Source: Lachnospiraceae bacterium
Lineage (GTDB): Bacteria > Bacillota > Clostridia > Lachnospirales > Lachnospiraceae
Length of the DNA stretch: 64,000 nt
Direction: 5' to 3'
Assembly: GCA_022792335.1 (NCBI GenBank)
Contig: JAAWAV010000008.1
Location: 62,001 to 126,000, forward strand
A program made the translations under genes and the position numbers. This document shows positions 40,624 to 49,280 of this stretch, piece after piece (position 1 is the stretch's first letter; every line of letters starts with the position of its first letter). A model generated the notes under the pieces. That model saw only the letters and a list, made by a program, of their open reading frames with translations. It was not told where the DNA came from and did not search any database.

Positions 40624-40691
40624 CGCCCCTAGCCCTCTCCCCTTACTTCCCAGACTTGTGCCAGGGAGGCAAAAGGAGATGACTGGGGGCG
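40624..40691 (-). terminator. Long imperfect hairpin after yqfD (terminator or palindromic element)
   Basis: Arms cgcccctagccctctccccttacttccc / gggaggcaaaaggagatgactgggggcg pair almost end to end; begins 5 nt after the yqfD stop. Confidence 0.6.
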
Positions 40692-40695
40692 AATG

Positions 40696-41874
40696 TTATT
40701 CTCCAATCATTTCCTCCGCATAGATCGTACCGGTCACTTTACAGCAATCAATATCCACATTTACGGAACAGGAAGCGTCTTTGATGGTCACACCTGACAA
40801 AATAAGATCTTCACAGTAAGTTTCAAATGTTTTCTCTGCCTTTTGCTTCGCTTCTTCAGGGGAAAGAACCTGGAGAGCTTCCTGGTATTCTCTGGCAGTG
40901 ACGCAGCCGGCTCCCAGTGGAAGATAAAAATTTTCCCACAGATGAAGCGTTTCATAAGTATCTATCTCATCAGATAATTCGTAATGATTCTTTCCTCCGG
41001 GAAGAAAGAAACGATGACCAAAAATCCAGAGATAACGACGTTTTTTTTCTTCTCCAGTATAATGCTTCAAAGCTTCCGTCAGAGAAATTTCGTTTTCATA
41101 ATGATAGACCGTAGCGGCAATGACATCGCCGTCAGCCTGCACTTGCTCTGTCTTTAAGAGATTTCCTCCTTCATCCAGAATATCCAGAGTCCCTGAAATC
41201 AGAACCTGCCCTGCTTCGACTTCATCTCCTACATGAACCTGCGGCGTTCCACTACGAGTAATGATGGACACCACTTTTCCACTTTTTTTGGCAGTGACAT
41301 CTCCGGCGGCAGTTACCGGTTCTGCTTCTCCTTCCGGCTCAGTCAGTTCATTTTCTTTGATTCGGATGATTAGCCGGTTGCCCGTGATCTCCGCGGATAC
41401 CCAGGTAATATCATTGTACTTGTTTCGGATGGCTTTTTCAATATCCTCGCAGAAAATACCGGATTTTGCCATCCCGTGAACGTATCCTTCTTCTTCCAGG
41501 AAATGAAGGAGAGTACTGTCCGTATATTTTTGGTTTCCTTCCATATGAATGTCCCAGATGAACAGGGAAGAGACATATAAAAGCCCAAGGCAGAGAAGGA
41601 TTCCGCAAAAAAAAGCCAGACGTTTTCTACTTTTCCGAAGCCAGAAAGGGAGTCCCCGTTTTTCTGTGATGCGGACCTTCACCCCTGCTTTTTTCGCCAG
41701 TCTGCCCGCCCGGAAAAATTCTTCAGCTTTCATATAACAGTAGACAGAATCTTTCTTTTTTTCCATGGCTTCCAGTAAAATTCCATGAAAACTGCATAAA
41801 TTAAAAAAACGTTCAGGGCTCCCTCCTGTCACCCTGACCGTCAGACGTCCTTTCCATCTGTCCCTTCTATTCAT
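40696..41874 (-). CDS. yqfD: Sporulation protein YqfD
   Basis: 392 aa, overlaps yqfC; PERFFNLCSFHGILL N-terminus, single TM, SGTPQVHVGDEVEAGQVLISG. Confidence 0.92.
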   Translation of the reverse strand: MNRRDRWKGRLTVRVTGGSPERFFNLCSFHGILLEAMEKKKDSVYCYMKAEEFFRAGRLAKKAGVKVRITEKRGLPFWLRKSRKRLAFFCGILLCLGLLYVSSLFIWDIHMEGNQKYTDSTLLHFLEEEGYVHGMAKSGIFCEDIEKAIRNKYNDITWVSAEITGNRLIIRIKENELTEPEGEAEPVTAAGDVTAKKSGKVVSIITRSGTPQVHVGDEVEAGQVLISGTLDILDEGGNLLKTEQVQADGDVIAATVYHYENEISLTEALKHYTGEEKKRRYLWIFGHRFFLPGGKNHYELSDEIDTYETLHLWENFYLPLGAGCVTAREYQEALQVLSPEEAKQKAEKTFETYCEDLILSGVTIKDASCSVNVDIDCCKVTGTIYAEEMIGE

Positions 41875-42130
41875 AGCTGATTTCCCGAATCCTTCCTTTG
41901 ATCTTCATGGCATCTCTGCCAAAATAAGAAATTACCAGATTTTCACCGGAAATATGGATTCGGCACATACCGCTTAAAATGCGAATACATTCCGGCGTAT
42001 ACTCCAGAAGCCCCCGATGATTTTCCACGGTCATCTCCAGACAACCTACAGAAGTAATCACGGCGGCGCCAAGACACAGATCTTTCGGAAGTTCCAGAGC
42101 TTCTACTAGAGTACCCAGCCTTTTGTTCAT
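41867..42130 (-). CDS. yqfC: Sporulation protein YqfC
   Basis: 87 aa YabP/YqfC-like; LELPKDLCLGAAVITSVGCLEMTVENHRGLLEY; overlaps yqfD start. Confidence 0.92.
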   Translation of the reverse strand: MNKRLGTLVEALELPKDLCLGAAVITSVGCLEMTVENHRGLLEYTPECIRILSGMCRIHISGENLVISYFGRDAMKIKGRIREISYE

Positions 42131-42181
42131 AGGCCCACCTCTCTCTTTTTACAGTTCAGTCTATGAAAAAAAGATAAAAAA

Positions 42182-42214
42182 AAGAACTGTTGTCATCAAC
42201 AGCTCTTTTTTTTC
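42182..42214 (-). terminator. Bidirectional-looking intrinsic terminator after rpsU
   Basis: aagaactgttg-tcat-caacagctctt stem with poly-A and poly-T on the two sides. Confidence 0.8.
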
Positions 42215-42220
42215 GCACAA

Positions 42221-42397
42221 TTAATTGTATTTTCTTTTTCTTGCGGCTTCAGACTTCTTTTTGCGTCTCACGCTGGGCTTTTCGTAATGCTCTCTTTTAC
42301 GAATCTCCTGCTGAATACCGGCCTTCGCACAGTTTCTTTTGAATCTGCGCAAGGCACTATCTAAGCTCTCATTGTCTTTTACAATAACATTTGACAT
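42221..42397 (-). CDS. rpsU: 30S ribosomal protein S21 (absent from ORF track)
   Basis: Manual translation: [58 protein letters not shown] (58 aa); GGAGGGAGG upstream. Confidence 0.97.
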   Translation of the reverse strand: MSNVIVKDNESLDSALRRFKRNCAKAGIQQEIRKREHYEKPSVRRKKKSEAARKRKYN

Positions 42398-42419
42398 AGA
42401 CTCACACCTAACCTCCCTC

Positions 42420-42447
42420 CAGTTGTGTATTGTGCATAATACAACTG
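42420..42447 (-). promoter_or_regulatory. Hairpin in the rpsU leader next to the SD
   Basis: cagttgtgtattgtgcataatacaactg: cagt/actg outer stem, 2-nt bulge, tgtatt/aataca inner stem. Confidence 0.55.
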
Positions 42448-42474
42448 TTTGGGTATATTTATCGCACTACACTA

Positions 42475-42502
42475 AGTATAGCACAATTTGCCAATTCGTC
42501 AA
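42475..42502 (-). promoter_or_regulatory. rpsU promoter
   Basis: Minus strand TTGACG-N16-TATACT. Confidence 0.7.
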
Positions 42503-42583
42503 TACCCATTTTCCCTAAATTTTTCTTTTGCTCGAGGGCGAAACCATTCTCACAGAGAAAGAGAACCCCTGCTCCCAGAGTGT

Positions 42584-45220
42584 TTACTGAATCTGGTCTT
42601 TTAAAACTTCCTGGACTTTCTGAAGGGCATCGGAAATTCCGGCCGGATTTTTTCCTCCGGCCTGAGCCATCCCTGGACGGCCGCCTCCGCCTCCGCCGAC
42701 GCATGTCGCCACTGCTTTGATCAGATTCCCCGCATGGGCTCCCTTTTTCTGGGCTCCTTCTGTGGCTGTCGCCATCAGATTGACCTTCCCGCCCTGTTCA
42801 GAAATCAGGATTACGACACCTTCTCCAAGCTTTTCTTTCATCTGGTCGCCCAGATTCCGAAGACCGTTCATATCCACGTCTTTTAGAGAGGTCGCCAATA
42901 CTTTTATACCCTTTATTTCCGTGACCTGATCCATCACGTCGCCCATCGCGTCTTTGGCAAGTTTATCTTTCAGCTTTTCATTTTCCGAATGGAGGGATTT
43001 GATTTCCTCCTGTAACGCTTCGATTTTTTTCACCAGACTGGAGGGTTCCGTCTTGGCGGCTCTGGCCGCGTGTCGAAGCTCGTCCTCCAGATCCTTATAA
43101 TAACGGACCACGCCCTTTCCGGTCAATGCCTCAATCCTCCGAACACCGGCTGCGATTCCGGCCTCAGAGACAATTTTAAAAGTGGCGATCGCCGCCGTGT
43201 TGGATACGTGAGTCCCTCCGCAAAGTTCTTTGGAAAAGTCTCCCATGGATACAACCCGAACCGTATCTCCATATTTTTCCCCGAAAAGCGCCATAGCGCC
43301 GGCTTTTTTCGCCTCTTCCAGGGTCATAACCTCCGTAGTTACAGGAACGGCTTTTGCGATTTCCTCAGAAACCAGTTCCTCCACCCGCTCTAACTCTTCT
43401 TGCGTCATGGCAGAAAAGTGAGTGAAATCAAACCGCAATCTGTCGGCCGCCACAAAAGAGCCGGCCTGCTCCACATGGCCGCCCAGAACAATCCGAAGGG
43501 CTTTTTGCAACAGATGAGTGGCACTGTGATTTTTGCAGGTCTCGGTCCTGTTTTCCGGATCTACTTTCATGGTCACTCTGTCGCCCAGCCGGAACATCCC
43601 TTTTGTCACAGTTCCAATATGTCCTGTTTTTCCGCCCTGAAGTTTAATGACATCTTTTACTGTAAAAGCGGCATCCTTTGTATAAATCACGCCCAAATCG
43701 GCCTTCTGGCCTCCCATGGTGGCGTAGAAAGGCGTCCGATCCGTAATGACAGTTCCCATCTGACCGTCAGTCAGCGCTTCGACAATTTCCTCCTCGGTGG
43801 TAAGAGCCGTCACTGCCCCTTCATCCTCCAGAGTCCCATATCCGGTAAATTCTGTGGTAAGGCCCGCGTCCAGATTCTGATAAATATCCTCGCGGCCCAT
43901 GTAATTGCTTTTCTTTCTGGAGCTTCTGGCCATTTTGCGCTGCACGTCCATGGCGTTTGCAAAGCCCTTTTCATCCACCGAAAAGCCCCTTTCCTCCAGG
44001 ATCTCGCGAGTCAGATCCAGGGGAAAACCATACGTATCATAAAGTCGGAAAGCATCCTCGCCGGAAAGCTCCGTTTTTCCCTCTTTTTTCAGTGTTTCTT
44101 CCAGAACGCCTAAAATGGCAAGACCCTGGTCAATGGTCTTGTTAAATTTATCTTCCTCCTCCGTTAAAACGCGGAAGATCATTTCTTTCTTTTCGTCTAA
44201 CTCCGGATATCCGTCCTTTGACAGGGAAATGACTGTCTCGGAAAGCTTCGCCAGAAATTTACCTTCAATTCCAAGAAGTCTGCCATGACGGGCAGCTCGG
44301 CGAAGAAGTCTCCGGAGTACATACCCTCTCCCCTCGTTGGAGGGCATAATGCCGTCGGAGATCATAAAGGTACAGGAACGAATATGGTCCGTAATCAAAC
44401 GAAGGGAGACGTCTTTTTTCTCATCCTGTTGATAAGAAATCCCTGCAAAACCGGCCACCGTATCTAAAAGGGCCTTGACCGTATCCACCGCAAAAATAGA
44501 ATCCACGTCCTGAACCACCACGGCCAGACGCTCTAACCCCATCCCTGTATCAATATTTTTCTGTTCCAAAGTCGTATAGTGATCCTGCCCGTCGTTGTTA
44601 AACTGGGTAAAGACGTTGTTCCAGACCTCGATATAACGGTCACAGTCGCAACCTACTGTACAACCCGGCTTTCCACAGCCGTATTTTTCTCCCCGGTCAT
44701 AATAAATTTCCGAACAGGGACCGCAGGGGCCGGCTCCATGCTCCCAGAAATTATCCTCTTTGCCGAACTTAAAGATCCGATCGGCAGGGATGCCGATCTC
44801 CTGATTCCAGATGGCAAAGGCTTCGTCATCCTCCAGATAGACAGACGGATACAGACGATCCGCTGAAAGTCCAACCACTTCCGTCAGAAACTCCCAGGAC
44901 CAGTGAATGGCTTCCCGCTTAAAATAATCTCCGAAAGAAAAATTACCCAGCATCTCAAAAAAAGTGCCGTGACGGGCAGTTTTCCCTACGTTTTCAATAT
45001 CTCCTGTACGGATACACTTCTGACAAGTGGTCACCCGCTTTCTGGGGGGGATTTCCTGTCCGGTAAAATAAGGCTTTAAAGGCGCCATACCTGAATTGAT
45101 CAGCAGAAGGCTGTTATCATTATGGGGCACAAGGGAAAAACTCTTCATCGCCAGATGTCCCTTGCTCTCAAAAAATTTCAGGAACATCCGTCTTAACTGG
45201 TTTACACCATACGCTGTCAC
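42584..45220 (-). CDS. alaS: Alanyl-tRNA synthetase
   Basis: LRRMFLKFFESKGHLAMKSFSLVP; HSATHLLQKALR; CGGTHVSNTA. Confidence 0.98.
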   Translation of the reverse strand: MTAYGVNQLRRMFLKFFESKGHLAMKSFSLVPHNDNSLLLINSGMAPLKPYFTGQEIPPRKRVTTCQKCIRTGDIENVGKTARHGTFFEMLGNFSFGDYFKREAIHWSWEFLTEVVGLSADRLYPSVYLEDDEAFAIWNQEIGIPADRIFKFGKEDNFWEHGAGPCGPCSEIYYDRGEKYGCGKPGCTVGCDCDRYIEVWNNVFTQFNNDGQDHYTTLEQKNIDTGMGLERLAVVVQDVDSIFAVDTVKALLDTVAGFAGISYQQDEKKDVSLRLITDHIRSCTFMISDGIMPSNEGRGYVLRRLLRRAARHGRLLGIEGKFLAKLSETVISLSKDGYPELDEKKEMIFRVLTEEEDKFNKTIDQGLAILGVLEETLKKEGKTELSGEDAFRLYDTYGFPLDLTREILEERGFSVDEKGFANAMDVQRKMARSSRKKSNYMGREDIYQNLDAGLTTEFTGYGTLEDEGAVTALTTEEEIVEALTDGQMGTVITDRTPFYATMGGQKADLGVIYTKDAAFTVKDVIKLQGGKTGHIGTVTKGMFRLGDRVTMKVDPENRTETCKNHSATHLLQKALRIVLGGHVEQAGSFVAADRLRFDFTHFSAMTQEELERVEELVSEEIAKAVPVTTEVMTLEEAKKAGAMALFGEKYGDTVRVVSMGDFSKELCGGTHVSNTAAIATFKIVSEAGIAAGVRRIEALTGKGVVRYYKDLEDELRHAARAAKTEPSSLVKKIEALQEEIKSLHSENEKLKDKLAKDAMGDVMDQVTEIKGIKVLATSLKDVDMNGLRNLGDQMKEKLGEGVVILISEQGGKVNLMATATEGAQKKGAHAGNLIKAVATCVGGGGGGRPGMAQAGGKNPAGISDALQKVQEVLKDQIQ

Positions 45221-45222
45221 AA

Positions 45223-45351
45223 TTATTCCCCTTCCTTTGTATTCTTATGCTTTCTCAGCTTAATCCCGCATACAATACCGCCAAAAGCAATCGCGCCCAG
45301 AAAAACAAACTTCACTGCCATTTGATAAATCTCTGAAAAAAACGCTCCCAT
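45223..45351 (-). CDS. 42-aa single-TM small membrane protein (absent from ORF track)
   Basis: Manual translation: MGAFFSEIYQMAVKFVFLGAIAFGGIVCGIKLRKHKNTKEGE*; AGGAGG SD; ends 2 nt before alaS start. Confidence 0.75.
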   Translation of the reverse strand: MGAFFSEIYQMAVKFVFLGAIAFGGIVCGIKLRKHKNTKEGE

Positions 45352-45441
45352 GGAAATTCCTCCTATGCAATCGCTGTAAGTTTTATTTTGTGAAAATCTG
45401 TATAAAACGTCAGTTCACCTATCTTCCTATCCTATCACAAA

Positions 45442-45455
45442 GCGAAAGCTTTCGC
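45442..45455 (-). terminator. Weak candidate terminator after the 45465-46484 gene
   Basis: Perfect palindrome gcgaaagctttcgc followed on minus by tttgtg (short U-tract). Confidence 0.35.
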
Positions 45456-45464
45456 AAGTAAATT

Positions 45465-46484
45465 CTAAGAACTGGAATCTACCTGTTCCGATTCTCCCAC
45501 ATAAGTCACAATCTGGTGGCGCTGTGTAAGAATATTCCGGATCACCGCCTGATTTTCCATGGGCGAGAGGACTAAGTCGAACTGGGAATAAAAACGATTC
45601 TCCGCCGGATCTTTCCAACGGGAAGCACAGGTCAGCACATACTGGTAATCTTCTGTTATCCACTGTTCCACAGGTGTCAGATATTCATATCCGTTTTCGT
45701 AAATCATAGAATACCTTTTTCCGGTAACAGGATTGGTAAAGAAATTGGTTTTTAAGAAACTGGCTAAATAGGAAAGAAACATTTCTACATAGCTGGAATT
45801 GCCCGTCTGCTGATTGTAGACGGAGAGTATTATATCCAGGGCGATTGCATTTTCCCATCCGGCCGTCGGATTATAATCGGCGCAAAAACGGATGGGAAGC
45901 CCTGTCCTGCCGTCCATATAAAGAAACACAATACAACCGCGGCTGGTAAAATCCGCCACCCAGACAGAAGCCGACGGGTGAGTCTTATCAGCACGAAAAT
46001 GCAGGTTGATTTCTCCTTCCACTTGATACAAATATTCTGTGGGGGCGGAGGAATTAACTATTTCCAGAAACTGGCGGGCTTGTTCCATGGCTTGTTCTCG
46101 GGAAAGTTCAATTTCTTTTATGGGCTCCCGTTCCAGGGACTCTCCGTAATAACTCCCATACTGTTTTAGGGAAAGCTCAGACAGAAGCTGGAGCCGTTCT
46201 GTATCATTTAACTGGTTTCCGTCTAAAAGAATGTCATTTAGAAAGACATTCTCTGCATTGGTCTGTGTTTCCGTTTTAAAAAAGGCCTCCGTTTCTGTTG
46301 CCCCTGAAGATTGCCAGGCAGGATCCTCCACACAGACGGCCTCTCCATATCGTCTTCCGTCAAAATTTTCGAGAAATTCTTGTACCACCCACATGCCGAA
46401 ACTGCTGATGAGCAACAGGGACAGGAGCAGGCCAAGTACTGCCAGTAGATATCGGAGTCTTTGTTTTAGTTTTTCATCTGTCAT
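45465..46484 (-). CDS. Membrane-anchored extracytoplasmic protein of unknown function, coupled to the sensor kinase
   Basis: Start set to ATG 46484 (MTDEKLKQRLRYLLAVLGLLLSLLLISSFGMW); overlaps kinase stop by 11 nt. Confidence 0.7.
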   Translation of the reverse strand: MTDEKLKQRLRYLLAVLGLLLSLLLISSFGMWVVQEFLENFDGRRYGEAVCVEDPAWQSSGATETEAFFKTETQTNAENVFLNDILLDGNQLNDTERLQLLSELSLKQYGSYYGESLEREPIKEIELSREQAMEQARQFLEIVNSSAPTEYLYQVEGEINLHFRADKTHPSASVWVADFTSRGCIVFLYMDGRTGLPIRFCADYNPTAGWENAIALDIILSVYNQQTGNSSYVEMFLSYLASFLKTNFFTNPVTGKRYSMIYENGYEYLTPVEQWITEDYQYVLTCASRWKDPAENRFYSQFDLVLSPMENQAVIRNILTQRHQIVTYVGESEQVDSSS

Positions 46485-47832
46485 GTCTGTCCCTCCTCCC
46501 CGGAATCCATATGGTGACTGTAGTGCCCTTCCCCTCCCTGCTGTAGAAGCGCAGGGAAGTTTTGTGGAGAGTTGCAATTTTTTTGCAGAGGGCCAATCCC
46601 AGCCCGGCGCCGTTTTGCTTTCTGCTTCTGGATTTATCCACCATATAAAATGCTTCCTGAATATGGGAGAGACTCTCAGAAGGAATCCCCCTTCCATCGT
46701 CGCTGACGGAAATCTGATAGCCTCCCTCTTTTGGTTCTCCTTTCAGGAAAATCCGGCGGCTCCCGGCCTTTTTTGCATTGTCAATCAGATTGATGACCAG
46801 TGTTTTCATCAGATCCCATTCCGCGTTCAAACATCCTTCATTTCCGGAAATGAAAAGCATTTTTTCTCCATCCTCAAAAAAGGGTTTTACGGTTTCTGAA
46901 ATATCCTGAAAAAATTCTTCTGACGGGATTTCTTCAAAACAGAACGCTTCATTTTCCAGTGCAATAAGGCGCATCATCTTTTTGGCCAGAGCTTCCAGGC
47001 GCATCCCTTCATTTAAAATATAACTGGCGGCTTCCTTCGTCTCCCGTCTGGAAAGCTCTTTCTGGTACAGAGTATCGGCGTATCCGATGATGGCTGTCAT
47101 GGGAGTTTTGATCTCATGGGAAAAATCTCCCATAAACTGTTCCTTTCTCACAGCTTCCAGCTTTAGCTCCTCCACCTTCTGCTCAATGGCTTTTGCCATT
47201 TGATTAAAGGAACGAGCCAGTTCGCCGATTTCATCCTTTCCTGTCTCTTTTACCCGCCCAGTATACTCTCCCATGGCAATTTTATCTGCAGAACGCTGAA
47301 GCCGTTTCAAAGGTTTGACAAGGATATAGGAAATTACGGCCGCTAGAAGGCCGCAGATAAGGAGAGCCGCGTAAATATAATAGCTGTACTGTTGCTCCAG
47401 CAGCGCCCTGTCCTCATAGATATGAGAGATATCTGTCGCTGTTTTTAAAATCTGCATGGTTTCCCCGGAAGGAAGCTCGCCAGCGACAAACAGCGTATGA
47501 GTTCCATCTGCCTTCCGGACAACATAAGTAATCTGCCCGGACTGTTCCATTCCGGAGGAAGCCTCGGAAAGGGCGGCGGAAAAGTCAGAATAAAGGATTT
47601 CTCCTTCTGCACTCAGAAGAAGCATCTTCCGTTCTCCAAGCTGCCCGGCTCCCATGTGGGCGCCGCCCATATAAGTGGCCATACGGATAAACTGAAACTG
47701 TTCCAGTTCATGGGTGATTTCCTGATCCAGGGCCTGCTCAAAACTTTGCGAGACCATGCAGTACTCCACACTGCACAGGGCCAGAATCAGTACCAGAAGA
47801 AAGGAAAAAAAAATTTTTATAAACAGCCGCAT
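46474..47832 (-). CDS. HAMP-containing sensor histidine kinase
   Basis: Two TMs, HAMP, FSHEIKTPMTAIIGYADTLY, HATPase NLIDNAKKAG/DDGRGIP/GAGLGLALCKKIA. Confidence 0.95.
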   Translation of the reverse strand: MRLFIKIFFSFLLVLILALCSVEYCMVSQSFEQALDQEITHELEQFQFIRMATYMGGAHMGAGQLGERKMLLLSAEGEILYSDFSAALSEASSGMEQSGQITYVVRKADGTHTLFVAGELPSGETMQILKTATDISHIYEDRALLEQQYSYYIYAALLICGLLAAVISYILVKPLKRLQRSADKIAMGEYTGRVKETGKDEIGELARSFNQMAKAIEQKVEELKLEAVRKEQFMGDFSHEIKTPMTAIIGYADTLYQKELSRRETKEAASYILNEGMRLEALAKKMMRLIALENEAFCFEEIPSEEFFQDISETVKPFFEDGEKMLFISGNEGCLNAEWDLMKTLVINLIDNAKKAGSRRIFLKGEPKEGGYQISVSDDGRGIPSESLSHIQEAFYMVDKSRSRKQNGAGLGLALCKKIATLHKTSLRFYSREGKGTTVTIWIPGRRDRHDR

Positions 47833-47836
47833 TCTG

Positions 47837-48490
47837 TCAGACCTCCAGCCGGTACCCTACCCGAAACACCGTCCGAATCCGTTCCTCCCAGCCAAGTTTT
47901 TTCCGAAGTCTCTGAATATGGCAGTCCAGAGTCCTTGTCTCTCCTGTATAAAGCTCATTCCAGACAGTCTCGTAAAGTTGTGATCTGGAAAGAGCTACGT
48001 TTTTATGCTGGATAAGCTCCACCAAAAGCCCGTATTCTTTGGCAGTCAGGGAAACGGGGACTTCGTTTTTGGTAACAGTCCTCCCTTCAAAATCCACTGT
48101 GACGTCGTCAAGAGTCAGCGTCTGTCCATGACTGCCGCTTCTTCGAAGAACAGCCTCGACTCTGGCAGAAAGCTCACTGACCTGAAAGGGTTTGGTAATG
48201 TAATCGTCAGCCCCCAGTTTTAAACCGTAGACCCGTTCCGAAACACGGCCTTTGGCCGTTACAAAGATAACCGGAATTCCCAGAGGGCGTATGTATTCCA
48301 AAAGTTCATAGCCATTTAAACCTGGAAGCATGATGTCAAGTAAAATTAGCGAATAGGAAGCTTTCTCAATTTGTTTTGCACCGTCCGTCCCTGTCCGTAC
48401 CCAGTCGCACAGATACCCTTCCGATAACAACGTTCGACACATCAAGATTCCGATGGCTTCTTCATCCTCCACGATTAGAATTTTTTTCAT
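47837..48490 (-). CDS. OmpR-family response regulator
   Basis: KILIVEDEEAIG...LILLDIMLPGLNGYE...FVTAKG; C-terminal winged helix. Confidence 0.96.
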   Translation of the reverse strand: MKKILIVEDEEAIGILMCRTLLSEGYLCDWVRTGTDGAKQIEKASYSLILLDIMLPGLNGYELLEYIRPLGIPVIFVTAKGRVSERVYGLKLGADDYITKPFQVSELSARVEAVLRRSGSHGQTLTLDDVTVDFEGRTVTKNEVPVSLTAKEYGLLVELIQHKNVALSRSQLYETVWNELYTGETRTLDCHIQRLRKKLGWEERIRTVFRVGYRLEV

Positions 48491-48563
48491 CTTCTGTCGC
48501 TCCCTTCTGTCTGCATAATTCTAACACAGAGATGTATACGAATTGTAAAATTTTCGAACTTTT

Positions 48564-49280
48564 TCAAAAAATATTAGAATGATATTTCTGAATCTTCTCT
48601 CTGTAAGGTTCTGATTCCGGAGCAGAGCAAAGCCGGTCTATCACGGAAAAATCTCCCCAGACATGCATGGGAAAGACGGCGTCCGTATCGGTAATCCTCA
48701 TGAAATAATCTAACCCCCAGAAATATCGTTCCTCCTGTCTGGGATCCAGAGGTACGAAGGCAACGTCAAAGTGTCGACCTTTGATCTTTTCCATTTCAGC
48801 CTGAAATCGTCTTGTCATATCCTGATATTCCTGGTCTGTCTCCCCAATCCAGGTCCACCAGTTCAAATCTCCGGCATGATACAGGCTTTTTCCCTCATAC
48901 TCCAGAAGGAAAGCCACTCCTTCGTCAGTGGAAGCCAGTGTTTCCACAAAAAGAGGCTGTCCGTTCACCAGGCAAGACAGCTTCTGATTTTTCCCGATAT
49001 AGGTGATTTTAGAAGCTGTCTCCTCCGGTATTCCGATTCTCTTTCTGTAATTCTCACTCATTCGGATGTCCTTAGAAAGTATAAACCGGACGGAGGGATA
49101 TTCTTCTGCCAGCCGGAAGATGGACCGATCAAAATGATCGGAATGTCTGTGGCTGGCAAACACAATCAGTTCCTTTTCTTTTGGAAAAGAGGGAAGTTCC
49201 CCCGAAACATAATCAAACAGAAAAATTGCCCCTAACGTTTCTACAGAAAAGCTGCTGTGATGGATGTATGTGATTTTCAT
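48564..49280 (-). CDS. MBL-fold metallo-hydrolase
   Basis: ITYIHHSSFSVET, FASHRHSDHFD, LYHAGDLNWW. Confidence 0.88.
   Translation of the reverse strand: MKITYIHHSSFSVETLGAIFLFDYVSGELPSFPKEKELIVFASHRHSDHFDRSIFRLAEEYPSVRFILSKDIRMSENYRKRIGIPEETASKITYIGKNQKLSCLVNGQPLFVETLASTDEGVAFLLEYEGKSLYHAGDLNWWTWIGETDQEYQDMTRRFQAEMEKIKGRHFDVAFVPLDPRQEERYFWGLDYFMRITDTDAVFPMHVWGDFSVIDRLCSAPESEPYREKIQKYHSNIF

Noticed and set aside
43400-44113. 237-aa plus-strand ORF
   Set aside because: Lies fully antisense inside alaS, with low-complexity non-homologous composition; shadow ORF of a real gene.
45042-45052. G7 tract in alaS as a phase-variable repeat
   Set aside because: Essential housekeeping gene with an intact frame; the tract encodes conserved Pro codons.
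45352-45464. T-box riboswitch upstream of alaS
   Set aside because: Only about 113 nt are available before the previous gene, and no AGGGUGGNACCGCG-like antiterminator motif is visible.
46231-46899. 222-aa plus-strand ORF
   Set aside because: Antisense to the sensor kinase and its downstream gene; no recognisable domain.
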